From: Mariniphaga sp041687255
Lineage (GTDB): Bacteria > Bacteroidota > Bacteroidia > Bacteroidales > Prolixibacteraceae
Reading direction: 5' to 3'
Length of the DNA stretch: 64,000 bases
Assembly: GCA_041687255.1 (NCBI GenBank)
Contig: JAWLCL010000002.1
Coordinates: 465,092 to 529,091, forward strand
Positions 35,826-45,426 of this stretch are shown piece by piece. Position numbers and translations under genes: made by a program. Numbering within the stretch: position 1 is the stretch's first letter; the number at the start of each line of letters is the position of its first letter. Under the pieces are notes generated by a model. The model made no database searches. It had not been told where the DNA came from and was given only the letters and a program-made list of their open reading frames with translations.

Positions 35826-37301
35826 TTATCGTTGGTTTGCTTTTCTTTTCAAATTGCCTGTACGGATAAAGTTTTTAGCCAAATTTATTCCTTCATGCAA
35901 CTCATTGACTTTGAGTAGCCAGAGCAATAACAAGTACACTGAAACGCTTACAAATATACCGACTGCCAGATAAAGTAAATCGTTTTCAATATATGCTGCA
36001 ACTGGAATGCTTGATAATAGCATAACCGATGAGGCGAAAAAGAACGGCATTATATTTTTTAGCTGGTAACTCAGTGAAATGTCTATAACCTTTTTCAAAT
36101 AGATACTCTCGACCAGGTAAGCCAACAAGGTTGCTCCCATATGACCATATATCATTGCCATAATACCAAACCTGTAGGTGATCAGAATGGAAAGGATAAT
36201 AAATATCTTATCCAGAACCTGTACCTGAAGGTAATAATCGCTTCGGCCTTTAACTGTGATTATCTGGTTATTGATTGTGTAAAGGACATATATCCACCCG
36301 TATAAAACCATAACTTTTAAATAGGGCACAACAGGCAACCATTTTTCGCCCAGAACAATATTTATCAAAGGTTTTGATGTTATAAAAATCATTACCATGA
36401 AGGGCATAACTACAGCAAGAAGTAAGCGTATGGCTTTTGTATATCCGGGTATAAGTTTACTGTCATCATCTTGTATGGTTGAGAATACCGGAAAAGTAAC
36501 TTTTTGAATTATTACTGTCAGGGTATTTACAGGCATATCCTTAAAGGTCGCTGCACGGGTATAATATCCAAGGCTTTGTGCACTAAAGAACCTTCCGATA
36601 ATAAGGTAATAGATGTTGTGAAAAAACGATTGCATCAACCCTGCCACTAAAATTTTAGAACCAAACATAAACAGTGTTTTTAGCGACTTCTGGCTGAATG
36701 TAATCAGTGGTCGCCAACCGCTTATAATCCAGAACATTATAGATGCCGTGGTGCTTCGGATTACTGTATTGGCAACCAATGCCCACACCCCAAAATTTAA
36801 ATACGCCATTGTAATACTTACTGCTCCGGAGACAAATACACTTGTGACGCCAATTATTGAGGGTGATTTAAAATCGAGCTTTTTTTCTAAGTGAACCTGA
36901 TGAATGCGCCCTGTTGCATCTATTACAAATGAAAGACAAATAACCTTAATTAAAGTAATAAGTTCCGGCTCATTATAGAACTTTGCTATGAGGGGAGCGC
37001 TAAGAAAAATTATCAGGTAAATTGTGGAACTGGCAAGCAGATTAAAATAAAAAACAGTTGAAAAATCAGTTTTATCTGCATCTTTTTTCTGAATTAAGGC
37101 TTGTCCAAATCCACTGTTTGTTAACGACTGACCGATAACAATAAAAATTGTAATCATTCCTATTAACCCAAAATCTTCAGGTGTCAGGAGCCTGGTTAAT
37201 ATTATTCCGATTACAAATTGTCCGCCATACTTACCAACATTATCTAAAAAGGACCATTTAAATCCTGTTATTGTTTTTTCCCTCAGGTTTTTCTCCTTCA
37301 T
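35826..37301 (-). CDS. Wzx-type flippase (MOP superfamily)
   Basis: A 491-residue protein with about twelve to fourteen transmembrane helices. The N-terminus KTITGFKWSFLDNVGKYGGQFVIGIILTR-type opening (spread over residues 9-37) with LLTPEDFGLIGM is the common start of polysaccharide flippases of the PST/MviN-like group. It moves lipid-linked repeat units across the inner membrane. Length and topology agree with the WzxC-type branch. The gap of 139 bases upstream could hold an internal promoter, but no -7 match was found there. Confidence 0.93.
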   Translation of the reverse strand: MKEKNLREKTITGFKWSFLDNVGKYGGQFVIGIILTRLLTPEDFGLIGMITIFIVIGQSLTNSGFGQALIQKKDADKTDFSTVFYFNLLASSTIYLIIFLSAPLIAKFYNEPELITLIKVICLSFVIDATGRIHQVHLEKKLDFKSPSIIGVTSVFVSGAVSITMAYLNFGVWALVANTVIRSTTASIMFWIISGWRPLITFSQKSLKTLFMFGSKILVAGLMQSFFHNIYYLIIGRFFSAQSLGYYTRAATFKDMPVNTLTVIIQKVTFPVFSTIQDDDSKLIPGYTKAIRLLLAVVMPFMVMIFITSKPLINIVLGEKWLPVVPYLKVMVLYGWIYVLYTINNQIITVKGRSDYYLQVQVLDKIFIILSILITYRFGIMAMIYGHMGATLLAYLVESIYLKKVIDISLSYQLKNIMPFFFASSVMLLSSIPVAAYIENDLLYLAVGIFVSVSVYLLLLWLLKVNELHEGINLAKNFIRTGNLKRKANQR

Positions 37302-37440
37302 TTATCTAAATGCATTACCTGGCGATATGATATTAAAATCCCATGGTTTAGATTGGACATAAAAATAATTCGTGTCAAATTTGTAGAATTACTCATGTGC
37401 AATTTAATGAGTATTCTTCTGTTTTGGTTGAAATGAACAA

Positions 37441-38580
37441 TCAGGATGCTGCGACAGAAATATTCTTCTTCCTATCAAGCTTCCTGTTATCAGGGACATC
37501 ATATTTTTTTATATGATTGATAACTGCGTCAGAAAACAGGTTGTAGTTGTACTTCTTTTCACACAAATAACGACCGCGTTCTCCCATTTCCCTGGCTTCA
37601 TCAGGATTGTTGATCAAATAGTTTACCTTTTCTTTCCAGCCTTCCACATCTTTATAATCAACATAAAAACCGATTTTCTCTTTCTCAAGATCAAACGGAT
37701 ACATGTCGTTCACAGTTGAAATGATTGGTTTGGCCATTGCCAGTGCTTCCATAATTACTGTAATTCCTACCGGCCAGAGATGCCCTGTATTTTCCAATGA
37801 AATGGCAACAGCAAGTGCATTGTAATATTCTTTACGGATTAATCCTACGGAATGAAGTCCCGGTTTTACCGAATTGTCGATAATGATGTTTGAGGACATG
37901 CCATCCAGCCCTTCATCTCTTTTTGTAGTGATTTTAAGATTGAAGTCAATCTCTTTGAATGCATTTATAAGGGTTTTGAAATCTCTGCCCGTTCCTCCTG
38001 TAGAGTATATGAAGTCGAGTGACGGGGGATTTTTCTGCCTTTCGGTATAGCTTGTAAAGAAATCCAAATCGGCACCCCATTCACAATGGGTATCATGTTT
38101 GCTGAGTGGGCCATATTCCTTGCTTTTTTTATAGATGCTTTCATTGAAAAAAAGAAGGGAGTCAATTCCTCGTTTATAAATCATCCTGATTAATCTCTGG
38201 CGTAACTTTTTTAATGGACTGCTTTTAAATGGAATATGAGTGTCAAGTCCTAATGCAAAAATTGGTTTTTTGTATAAGCCAACCGATCTAAGCAATGCCA
38301 GAAGGAATACATCGGCAATGAAAGGTGCATAAATCAAATCAAAATCATTTGACCTTCTGAGCAGGTTAATTTGTTGCTGAAGATTGAACATCCAAAACTT
38401 ATGACCTAAATTGTTTAACCAGCTTTTCGTGTTGTAATTTATTCCTTCAACAGGTATTCCACTTTCTTTAATTTTGTCATAGCACCAAACATGATGGAGA
38501 GGATATTCACCTCCTTTTTCAATGAAATCCATTATTTCTTCAAGCGAATAAAATCGTATAATTTCTGCTACTTTCATCAT
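37441..38580 (-). CDS. GT4-like glycosyltransferase
   Basis: A 379-residue GT-B-type enzyme. The C-domain shows DFIYSTGGTGRDFKTLINAF, a diphosphate-binding loop, and HLWPVGITVIMEALAMAKPIISTVNDMY, with a single conserved glutamate of the donor site. The N-domain LEEIMDFIEKGGEYPLHHVW is less conserved. It lies between the methyltransferase and flippase genes and probably adds the sugar made by the adjacent nucleotide-sugar genes; that last point is an inference from position. Confidence 0.8.
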   Translation of the reverse strand: MMKVAEIIRFYSLEEIMDFIEKGGEYPLHHVWCYDKIKESGIPVEGINYNTKSWLNNLGHKFWMFNLQQQINLLRRSNDFDLIYAPFIADVFLLALLRSVGLYKKPIFALGLDTHIPFKSSPLKKLRQRLIRMIYKRGIDSLLFFNESIYKKSKEYGPLSKHDTHCEWGADLDFFTSYTERQKNPPSLDFIYSTGGTGRDFKTLINAFKEIDFNLKITTKRDEGLDGMSSNIIIDNSVKPGLHSVGLIRKEYYNALAVAISLENTGHLWPVGITVIMEALAMAKPIISTVNDMYPFDLEKEKIGFYVDYKDVEGWKEKVNYLINNPDEAREMGERGRYLCEKKYNYNLFSDAVINHIKKYDVPDNRKLDRKKNISVAAS

Positions 38581-38609
38581 AGAGATATTTTTTGCAATAT
38601 TTGTATTGA

Positions 38610-39773
38610 CTACAGACTTATCAATTCCGGCTTAAGATTCATATCAAGGAGCATTTTTTCTATTTCTTTTTCATAAACACCATTCATGATAATAACTGTA
38701 TCGGGTTGATATTTTTCAAGAAACGTTGGCGGAACATACTGAATGCCAATTCCCGGAATAAAGTTACCCTGCATGTGTGGATTTATATCTACCACATGTT
38801 CTATAACCTTTAAGTCGTTAAAGTGGGTAAGAAACCCAACTGATTTAGATCCGCCACCCCATACTACAACCTTTTTATTTTCTTCTTTCATTTTTTGCAG
38901 TCGTATTTTCCACTTGCTCAATTCTTCGTTAACTGTTACCACAAACTGGCCGACAAGTTTTTTTAATTCTGCAACCTTTTCTTCTGCGGGATGCGCTACC
39001 TGGTTAACCTCTTCCGAAGGTTTTGCTTCAAGAAATAAATACTGGTTATCATATTCAAGATAATTATCCAGTATTTCGAACTTGTTCCACCTGAAAAGTC
39101 GGGAAAGGGAACCGGGGCTGAAATATGAGCAGTGTTCGTAAAATATATCCCAGAAGGCATTTATTTTTAGGATTCTCACAATGCTTGGAACTTCAATCAA
39201 AATAATTACATCGGGATTATTTTTAACGGCTTCCCTGATTGTTTTAACAAATGTATGGTTGTCGTAGATATGTTCCATAGTGTGCCTGCAAACTATCACA
39301 TCGACCGGAATATCTCCATGAGCTTCAGAATAGAATTCTCTGATGAATCGCAAATTTGGATTTTCTTCAAGCCTTCCCGGAACATAGGCAGGATCAATTC
39401 CAATACCCTTATTGTTCCCTAACTTGCAGATTATTTGCAGGAAATCGCCTTTTCCACAACCAATTTCAATTATGTTTTTATTTCGGACTCCATACTTTTC
39501 GATAAAACGTTCTGTGAAATCGGTAATGAATTTCATCCAGGTGCCTGAAAATCCCTGCTGGTCTTCATAACCTTTGGTATACATGTCAAGGCTGGTATCA
39601 AAGGTGCTGTTAAATATAAATCCGCAGTTGTTGCAGAATGTAAGGGTTAAATCTTTTTTTGGAACAGCTATGGCATCTTCATACGTTTTTATCGTTACAA
39701 TGCTTTGTACAGGAGCATTTTTTAAAACAAAAAAGTTTTCGGTTTCGGCACTTAGGCAATTGGTGCACTTCAT
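38610..39773 (-). CDS. Sugar C-methyltransferase with N-terminal zinc-binding segment
   Basis: A 387-residue class I SAM methyltransferase of the TylC3/NovU type. Residues 1-60 hold the zinc-binding segment with C3, C6, and CNNC near residues 47-50. The SAM-binding loop IIEIGCGKGDFLQ lies near residue 101, followed by VDVIVCRHTMEHIYD. The C-terminal C-methyltransferase domain carries VVVWGGGSKSVGFLTHF near residue 298 and ends with a Rossmann-like part. This three-part architecture is characteristic of enzymes that methylate a carbon of a nucleotide-linked keto sugar to form branched sugars. It is encoded directly after an SDR, a SAF-domain oxidoreductase and a cupin epimerase, consistent with such a pathway. 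Confidence 0.9.
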   Translation of the reverse strand: MKCTNCLSAETENFFVLKNAPVQSIVTIKTYEDAIAVPKKDLTLTFCNNCGFIFNSTFDTSLDMYTKGYEDQQGFSGTWMKFITDFTERFIEKYGVRNKNIIEIGCGKGDFLQIICKLGNNKGIGIDPAYVPGRLEENPNLRFIREFYSEAHGDIPVDVIVCRHTMEHIYDNHTFVKTIREAVKNNPDVIILIEVPSIVRILKINAFWDIFYEHCSYFSPGSLSRLFRWNKFEILDNYLEYDNQYLFLEAKPSEEVNQVAHPAEEKVAELKKLVGQFVVTVNEELSKWKIRLQKMKEENKKVVVWGGGSKSVGFLTHFNDLKVIEHVVDINPHMQGNFIPGIGIQYVPPTFLEKYQPDTVIIMNGVYEKEIEKMLLDMNLKPELISL

Positions 39774-39882
39774 AATATCAGTTTAATGTTTATAAAATAC
39801 TTATCATAATATTTTACTTCGAAATGCAAAAATTTCATTCGAAGTGATGATTGATACAGGGGATGGATTGATTAAAGGGAAA

Positions 39883-40980
39883 TCAGGCGATTTCCCTTGC
39901 AAGCTTCGCATTTGCGGTAGATGTGGCATCTTCAGTCCATTTCCAGGAGAGGTTGTCATTCACTAGTCCTTGTTCCCTCAGGCTTGCCAGAATTTTAAGA
40001 CGCATGAAATTGGAATCCCGGAAATTGGTATCTGATAGCCTCATTGCTTTAATAGACTCGTACAATTCTTTAATGGTAGCATAGAGATCATGCTTTGGTT
40101 GATGATTAGGAGCCAATTTTTTATACAAATCAAAATTGACTTTGTACGAGCGCTTATCTGGTGGTGCATCTGTTTTAATTGTAACTTTGCATTCAGGTAC
40201 AATGCTGCTTACTGCTTTTGCCAAATCTTTTACCTGATAGTTCCATGAGCTGGTACCGGTGTTTACCGCGAGGTATTCTCCGCCATTGGATGCTTTGCGT
40301 CCAACTCCCCATTCCAGGGCGAGCGCCATATCCATAACATTTATAAGCGGCCTCCAGGGGGTACCGTCACTTAAAATATTGATTTCTTTAGAAACAATTG
40401 CACCTGCCACAAAATCATTCAGGACCAAATCCAGACGCAACCGGTCACTCATGCCGCAGGCTGTTGCAAAGCGAAGGCAGGTAACTGTAAAGTCTTTGGA
40501 AGCAAGCTTAGCCAATCCGATTTCTGCTGCCACTTTTGATTTAGCGTACGCAGTAAGGGGCGATAATGCATCAGTTTCCCTTTTCGGGTAATCATCGGCC
40601 GCACCATATATGCTGCAGCTGGAGGCATAAACAAATGATTTCACTCCTGCTGCCCTTGCAAGACCTGCAATACGCACTGCCGAGCGGTAATTGACATCCA
40701 TGGTTACCTCCTCGTAAACAGCTCCCATCGGATCGTTTGAAATTGCTGCCAAATATACAATGGCGTCCACTCCTTCCAATATTCCGGCAGGAAATTGACG
40801 AACGTCACCAATGATTTGACTGTTTAGTCTCACTTCCGGTAAAACTTTGACATGCGTTAAATGATTCGAAAAGTATCCTATGTCAAAACCTATCAGTTCA
40901 GCATCGGGGTATGTTTCTCTTAGTTGTTTAACTGTGCCGGGCCCAACATAGCCCATGTTTCCAATAATTAAAATTTTCAT
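39883..40980 (-). CDS. Extended SDR: nucleotide-sugar epimerase/dehydratase/reductase
   Basis: A 365-residue NAD-dependent extended short-chain dehydrogenase. The cofactor loop is IIGNMGYVGPGTVKQL (residues 4-19), a slight variant of GxxGxxG. The catalytic tyrosine-lysine pair is in LTAYAKSKVAAE (near residue 145), with the serine in VYASSCSIYG just upstream. Substrate-domain features are RFATACGMSDRLRLD and WRPLINVMDMALALEW. It could be a reductase or epimerase of a 4-keto sugar. The sequence alone does not separate these, nor a 4,6-dehydratase role, though the usual dehydratase aspartate-glutamate pair is not evident. Confidence 0.85.
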   Translation of the reverse strand: MKILIIGNMGYVGPGTVKQLRETYPDAELIGFDIGYFSNHLTHVKVLPEVRLNSQIIGDVRQFPAGILEGVDAIVYLAAISNDPMGAVYEEVTMDVNYRSAVRIAGLARAAGVKSFVYASSCSIYGAADDYPKRETDALSPLTAYAKSKVAAEIGLAKLASKDFTVTCLRFATACGMSDRLRLDLVLNDFVAGAIVSKEINILSDGTPWRPLINVMDMALALEWGVGRKASNGGEYLAVNTGTSSWNYQVKDLAKAVSSIVPECKVTIKTDAPPDKRSYKVNFDLYKKLAPNHQPKHDLYATIKELYESIKAMRLSDTNFRDSNFMRLKILASLREQGLVNDNLSWKWTEDATSTANAKLAREIA

Positions 40981-41029
40981 CGTTCTTTTATTAGGGTTAC
41001 TAAATTACTTTTTTGCTTACGCTATACTT

Positions 41030-42355
41030 TTAAATGGGTATCTTACTTATAGGTTTAAGGGTCTGAAATGTTTGATACTGTTCTTTTAACAGTTTAAATG
41101 AGATTCGATCTTTAGGTATATGCACATCATCGAAGGTTAGTACTTCATCCTTTGCAATGTTGCGTTTCAAAATGCAACCTTCTGCTATTCCAATCGGCAG
41201 AAGATTTTCTTTTCGGGCTGTCAAATAATTTTCACAAAGACCATAAGTCATATAATGTCCCAAGCCATCTATAACAGAATTTGCCTTCAGATTGGTTTTT
41301 GCAGCAGCAATAACTTCCACCCTGGGAGGGCCGGCTGGTGCCAGCGCTGCATCATTGAACAACACCGCTCGTGCAATGGTTTGTGGTGCTTCAAAGTGGC
41401 AAAGATGGTATGGAGTATAAAATAAATAAAAGGGGCCTTTACCCAGTTTGTAAAGATTTAAGTAGTGCTTTTGCAAAGGGTTATCATGTGTTCCCAAAAC
41501 AAACACTCCCGGAGAAGGCAGAGCACCCACCACATAATCAACAATGCCTGGTCCGGCAAGTAATTGTTCAGGAGGGTATAGCAAATGAGCTACTTCATCC
41601 AATGATGTTCCCTGCGGAACTTCGGGACCATGCATCCCTCTTTTGCCAACTTTCATCCCTGTGCCATTTGCCACTATGGCTTGTTCAAATGAAATTTTAG
41701 TACCATCGGCAAATGATGTTACCATAGATGGATTTTGACCCCATTTGCGTGCAAAACCTTCCTGAGTGGTTGGATTTCTGTATGGGTCATGCAATCCTTT
41801 TATGTTGCCACACATAACAGGTCTGACACCAAGTGATTTTACAAATCGATAAAGATTCATTTCCACAACAGGTTGGTCGCCATCAGCCGATGTAAAAATA
41901 ACACCTGCCTCATCAGCTTTTTTCTTGAGTATTGGTCCTATAGTACCGTCTACTTCAGCATTCATTAATATTACATGCTTTTTATGTGCAAAAGCATGTA
42001 AAATAATTTTTGCACTTTCTTCCACAGTACCCGTTACTTCAATAATTGCATCAATTTGTTCAGCAGTACATAATAGTTCGGGGTCTTCTGTTATACTGTA
42101 TTTCCCATTTCTGATGTTATCCTCCAGGTCAGTAATACGATGTACGACTTCAGTTTTTTTGATTCCGGCTTCTTCATAAGCTATTTGTGCTTTAGCTAAA
42201 GTTCGGTTGGCGATTGCAACCAGTTCCATGCCTGGCGTTGAATTTACTATTTGAATAGCGATCCCGCGTCCCATAAAACCGGCGCCAATCATGCCTACCC
42301 GGATTGGGTTATTCTCGTTCTCTCTTTGCTGCAGTGCGGTGTCAATAATTATCAT
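41030..42355 (-). CDS. Homoserine-dehydrogenase-like oxidoreductase with C-terminal SAF domain
   Basis: A 441-residue protein. The N-terminal Rossmann domain contains VGMIGAGFMGRGIAIQIVN (residues 19-37) and the homoserine-dehydrogenase-like segments VEESAKIILHAFAHKKHVILMNAEVD. The C-terminal part GCILKRNIAKDEVLTFDDVHIP is a SAF domain, also found in sialic acid synthases and UxaA-type enzymes. Proteins of this architecture recur in O-antigen loci next to cytidylyltransferases and cupin epimerases, but I know of no settled reaction. I infer action on the nucleotide-linked sugar or on a branching group. Confidence 0.78.
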   Translation of the reverse strand: MIIIDTALQQRENENNPIRVGMIGAGFMGRGIAIQIVNSTPGMELVAIANRTLAKAQIAYEEAGIKKTEVVHRITDLEDNIRNGKYSITEDPELLCTAEQIDAIIEVTGTVEESAKIILHAFAHKKHVILMNAEVDGTIGPILKKKADEAGVIFTSADGDQPVVEMNLYRFVKSLGVRPVMCGNIKGLHDPYRNPTTQEGFARKWGQNPSMVTSFADGTKISFEQAIVANGTGMKVGKRGMHGPEVPQGTSLDEVAHLLYPPEQLLAGPGIVDYVVGALPSPGVFVLGTHDNPLQKHYLNLYKLGKGPFYLFYTPYHLCHFEAPQTIARAVLFNDAALAPAGPPRVEVIAAAKTNLKANSVIDGLGHYMTYGLCENYLTARKENLLPIGIAEGCILKRNIAKDEVLTFDDVHIPKDRISFKLLKEQYQTFQTLKPISKIPI

Positions 42356-42364
42356 ATTGCCGGA

Positions 42365-42898
42365 TTATCGTTTATTAAAATCGGGATGTGATTTATCTTT
42401 ATCGGAAACAATGTTAACTGATGAAGGCCACTGGATGTTAAATGCTGGGTCATTGTACCGGATTCCTGATTCTGCATTAGGAGTGTAATAGTTTGTGACC
42501 AGGTAATAAACTTCGGCATTATCAGTGAGTGTAAGAAATCCGTGAGCAAAATTTTCAGGCACATAAACCATTTTATAGTTATCTTCTGTAAGTTCCACTC
42601 CAACCCATTGCATATAGGTGGGAGAATCTTCTCTTAGATCTATGATTACATCATAAACAGCACCTCTTGTGCAGCGGATAAGTTTTGTTTCTTCATGAGG
42701 ATGTTTTTGATAATGCATTCCGCGAATGGTTCCTTTTTTCTTGCTCAATGAAGTGTTGGCCTGTACTACATTACCATTCAGACCATGCTCTTCCATTTCA
42801 CTTTTGCACCACGACCTGCCAAAAAATCCCCGGTCGTCGGTTAGTTTTTTTATTTCAAGGACGTATGCTCCTTTTAATTTTGTTTCGGTAAATATCAT
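42365..42898 (-). CDS. rfbC: RmlC-type nucleotide-sugar 3,5-epimerase
   Basis: A 177-residue cupin of the dTDP-4-dehydrorhamnose 3,5-epimerase family. Key elements are DDRGFFGRSW near residue 22, GTIRGMHYQ with the catalytic histidine near residue 62, LIRCTRGAVYDVIIDLR, and PENFAHGFLTL with YYLVTNYYTPNAESGIRYND, where the tyrosine near residue 134 acts as acid. No other dTDP-rhamnose genes (rmlA, rmlB, rmlD) are in the window, whereas a glucose-1-phosphate cytidylyltransferase is. The natural substrate is therefore probably a CDP-linked 4-keto sugar; this is inference from context. It lies nine bases upstream of the SAF-domain oxidoreductase. Confidence 0.9.
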   Translation of the reverse strand: MIFTETKLKGAYVLEIKKLTDDRGFFGRSWCKSEMEEHGLNGNVVQANTSLSKKKGTIRGMHYQKHPHEETKLIRCTRGAVYDVIIDLREDSPTYMQWVGVELTEDNYKMVYVPENFAHGFLTLTDNAEVYYLVTNYYTPNAESGIRYNDPAFNIQWPSSVNIVSDKDKSHPDFNKR

Positions 42899-42922
42899 AT
42901 GATTCTCATTTTGTTTTTTTAC

Positions 42923-44158
42923 TTAAATAAGTTGAGGTTCTTTTAATGAAGAATGTTTCAGGTTTAGTTTAGCTCTGATTTTTTGTGCAAGCGATTCTCC
43001 AATTGCCAGAGAGGCAGTTGCTGCCGGAGAAGGGGCATTTAGTACATTAAAAGTAAACTTGTCTTCAACAATTAAAAAATCGTCGATTAAACCGCCATTT
43101 CTGCTGCAGGCCTGTGCCCGCACACCGGAACCTCCTGTTTCAAGATCGTTGTGTTGAACTTCCGGAACCAGCCGTTGCAATGCTTTTACAAACGCAGCCT
43201 TATTATATGAGCGATAGTATTCGCCTATGCCTGTTTTCCAGTATTTCATCATTACTTTCCTGAAACCCGGCCATGAGAGCGATTCAAATGCTTCAGTACC
43301 ATTGAATGAAAATTTATTATAACCTTCGCGTTTAAAGGCCCACACTGCATTTGGGCCCGCTTCTACACCGCCATGAACCAATCGTGTGAAATGCACCCCC
43401 AGGAATGGAAAATTTGGATCCGGAACCGGATAAATTAGGTTTTTTACCAGGTGATTCCTATCGGGTAACAGTTTATAATATTCCCCCCGGAATGGAATAA
43501 TCCTGACATCAAGTTTTCGTTGCGTCAACTCAGCGACTTTATCGCTATATAATCCTGCTGTGTTGACAACTATTCGGCCGGTAAAATGACTTTGACTGGT
43601 TTCAACCTCAACTCTGTCAGTTTTCTCTACAATATTATTGACCTTATTATTAAGGTGTATCTCACCGCCGTAACGGTTGGTAAATATTTCAGCATACTTT
43701 TGACTTACTTCCTTGTAATCGATAATACCTGTATAAGGAACATGTATGGCGGCCAGGCCTGTAGCATGCGGCTCATACTCCTTAATTTGCTCGCCGGATA
43801 TTTTCTTCATCCTTGTCAGACCATTCTGTTGTCCTCTTTCCCAAAGGCTTTCCAGGCGGGGAAGTTCTTCTTGTTTTGTGGCAACTATTAGTTTCCCGCA
43901 TAAATCGTATTTTACATTTTCCTTATTGCAAAAATCAATAAGTTGCTGGTAGCCATTGCGGCAATTAATTGCTTTTTGGCTTCCGGGTTTATAATACACA
44001 CCTGCATGAATAACTCCGCTATTGTTACCCGTTTGATGACTTGCCACTTTATTTTCTTTTTCCAGTATTGCAATTTTAAGGTCGGGATTTCCTTCCTTAA
44101 GTTTAAGACCCGTGGCAAGTCCAACAATGCCTCCTCCAATTATTATAATATCGTACAT
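42923..44158 (-). CDS. lhgO: L-2-hydroxyglutarate oxidase-like FAD enzyme in the nucleotide-sugar block
   Basis: A 411-residue flavoprotein of the DAO family. The FAD loop is IIIIGGGIVGLATGLKL (residues 4-20), followed by ASHQTGNNSGVIHAGVYY (near residue 40), a hallmark of L-2-hydroxyglutarate oxidase. Further on come VNTAGLYSDKVA, FPFLGVHFTRLVHG and the closing GGSGVRAQACSRNGG. LhgO normally converts L-2-hydroxyglutarate to 2-oxoglutarate. Here it sits between rfbF and rfbC, so it may oxidise a hydroxyacid or a sugar needed for the polymer instead. Similar placements occur in other polysaccharide loci. Family assignment is strong and the reaction in this context open. Confidence 0.88.
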   Translation of the reverse strand: MYDIIIIGGGIVGLATGLKLKEGNPDLKIAILEKENKVASHQTGNNSGVIHAGVYYKPGSQKAINCRNGYQQLIDFCNKENVKYDLCGKLIVATKQEELPRLESLWERGQQNGLTRMKKISGEQIKEYEPHATGLAAIHVPYTGIIDYKEVSQKYAEIFTNRYGGEIHLNNKVNNIVEKTDRVEVETSQSHFTGRIVVNTAGLYSDKVAELTQRKLDVRIIPFRGEYYKLLPDRNHLVKNLIYPVPDPNFPFLGVHFTRLVHGGVEAGPNAVWAFKREGYNKFSFNGTEAFESLSWPGFRKVMMKYWKTGIGEYYRSYNKAAFVKALQRLVPEVQHNDLETGGSGVRAQACSRNGGLIDDFLIVEDKFTFNVLNAPSPAATASLAIGESLAQKIRAKLNLKHSSLKEPQLI

Positions 44159-44233
44159 TGTGTTATGAGTTAATTGATGTTATTGTGTGTAAGTATTAAA
44201 TGATGATAAAAATGCTAATGCAGGAATAAACCT

Positions 44234-45049
44234 TCAATTTGATACAGCTGCATTATTCTTTATCGAATTTTCTTTTTTTTTCCATACCATCCATGGAGCC
44301 ATGTCAACAGCTATCATTTCCTCAAGCTCAGTTTTATCTTTTTTTGTATCCATAGGTTTCCAAAATCCTGTATGTTGATAGGTAATAAGTTGCTTTTTAA
44401 GGGCGAGATTTTCCAGCGGGGTTCGTTCAAAAACAGTGGAATCATCATCAATGTAATTTAACACTTCAGGCTGGCAGATAAAAAAGCCTGCATTTATCCA
44501 GTTTCCATCTCCTTTTATCTTTTCCTGGAATCGTAGAACTTCATTATTCCCGTTTAAGACGAGCGACCCGAACCTGCCCTCAGGCTGTACCGAGGTCATT
44601 GTTACCAGTTTCCCATGATCTTTATGAAATTTGACCAGGTCGGGAATATCTACATTTGATACCCCATCTCCATAAGTCAGCATAAATGGTTCGTTATTCA
44701 GGTATTTTTCTACCCGCTTAATCCTCCCTCCTGTCATGGTATTTATACCTGTGTCAATAAGAGTGACCTTCCAGGGCTCCGCATGATTATTTATTATTTC
44801 AGTCCGGTTGTTTTTTATGTCAAAAGTTACATCAGAATGCCGAATAAAATAATTGGAAAAATATTCCTTTATGATATGTCCTTTATAGCCAAGAAGAATT
44901 ATAAAATCGTTATAACCGTAAAAGGAATACAACTTCATGATATGCCATAAAATAGGCTTTTCTCCAATTTCAACCATGGGTTTTGGTTTCAGGACAGTTT
45001 CTTCTGAAAGTCTTGTTCCTAAACCGCCAGCAAGTATCAGTACCTTCAT
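44234..45049 (-). CDS. rfbF: Glucose-1-phosphate cytidylyltransferase
   Basis: The 271-residue enzyme makes CDP-glucose from CTP and glucose 1-phosphate, the entry to CDP-deoxysugars. The nucleotide-binding start is LILAGGLGTRLSEETVLKPKP (residues 4-24) followed by MVEIGEKPILWHIMKLYS. Further marks are FMLTYGDGVSNVDI with the metal aspartate, and WINAGFFICQPEVLNYID. Length and motifs match RfbF closely. It is the first sugar gene of the minus-strand operon, 377 bases downstream of the IS3-OrfA-like gene. The expected next enzyme, CDP-glucose 4,6-dehydratase, is not found in this window. Confidence 0.95.
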   Translation of the reverse strand: MKVLILAGGLGTRLSEETVLKPKPMVEIGEKPILWHIMKLYSFYGYNDFIILLGYKGHIIKEYFSNYFIRHSDVTFDIKNNRTEIINNHAEPWKVTLIDTGINTMTGGRIKRVEKYLNNEPFMLTYGDGVSNVDIPDLVKFHKDHGKLVTMTSVQPEGRFGSLVLNGNNEVLRFQEKIKGDGNWINAGFFICQPEVLNYIDDDSTVFERTPLENLALKKQLITYQHTGFWKPMDTKKDKTELEEMIAVDMAPWMVWKKKENSIKNNAAVSN

Positions 45050-45426
45050 ATTTTAATTTTTTTCTTTTATACAATTACGTAATGGAAAATTGTCAGCAAG
45101 CCTCCATTTCAATTAATAAAAATTAACAACTGAAAATGTTCAATAAAATCAGGTTTCATTTTAACCTTGTAAGAAGCAGATTAGAGATTGAATTTCAGCA
45201 GGATGATATTATAGAATGTTGAATGGAAAATTCCTTGCAGAATAAATTTGGTTAGTTCCCATTCGTGGAGGAAATTGGCGAGCCCTGATTTCGGTGAAAC
45301 AGGTGTCTTTGACAGAAATTAACTTCATCTTTTTTTAATACCGCCGGAATTCCATATAAGATGAAATAACTGCTTAAAAACCAATCAATCGATGTTTAAG
45401 ATTGTGAAAAGCGTATGAAAATCCAA
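45050..45426. other. Non-coding leader between the OrfA-like gene and rfbF
   Basis: About 380 AT-rich bases with no coding frame longer than about 40 codons that I trust, no TAnnTTTG element on the minus strand and no terminator. In particular I see no orfB remnant of an IS3 element after the OrfA-like gene. Confidence 0.5.
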
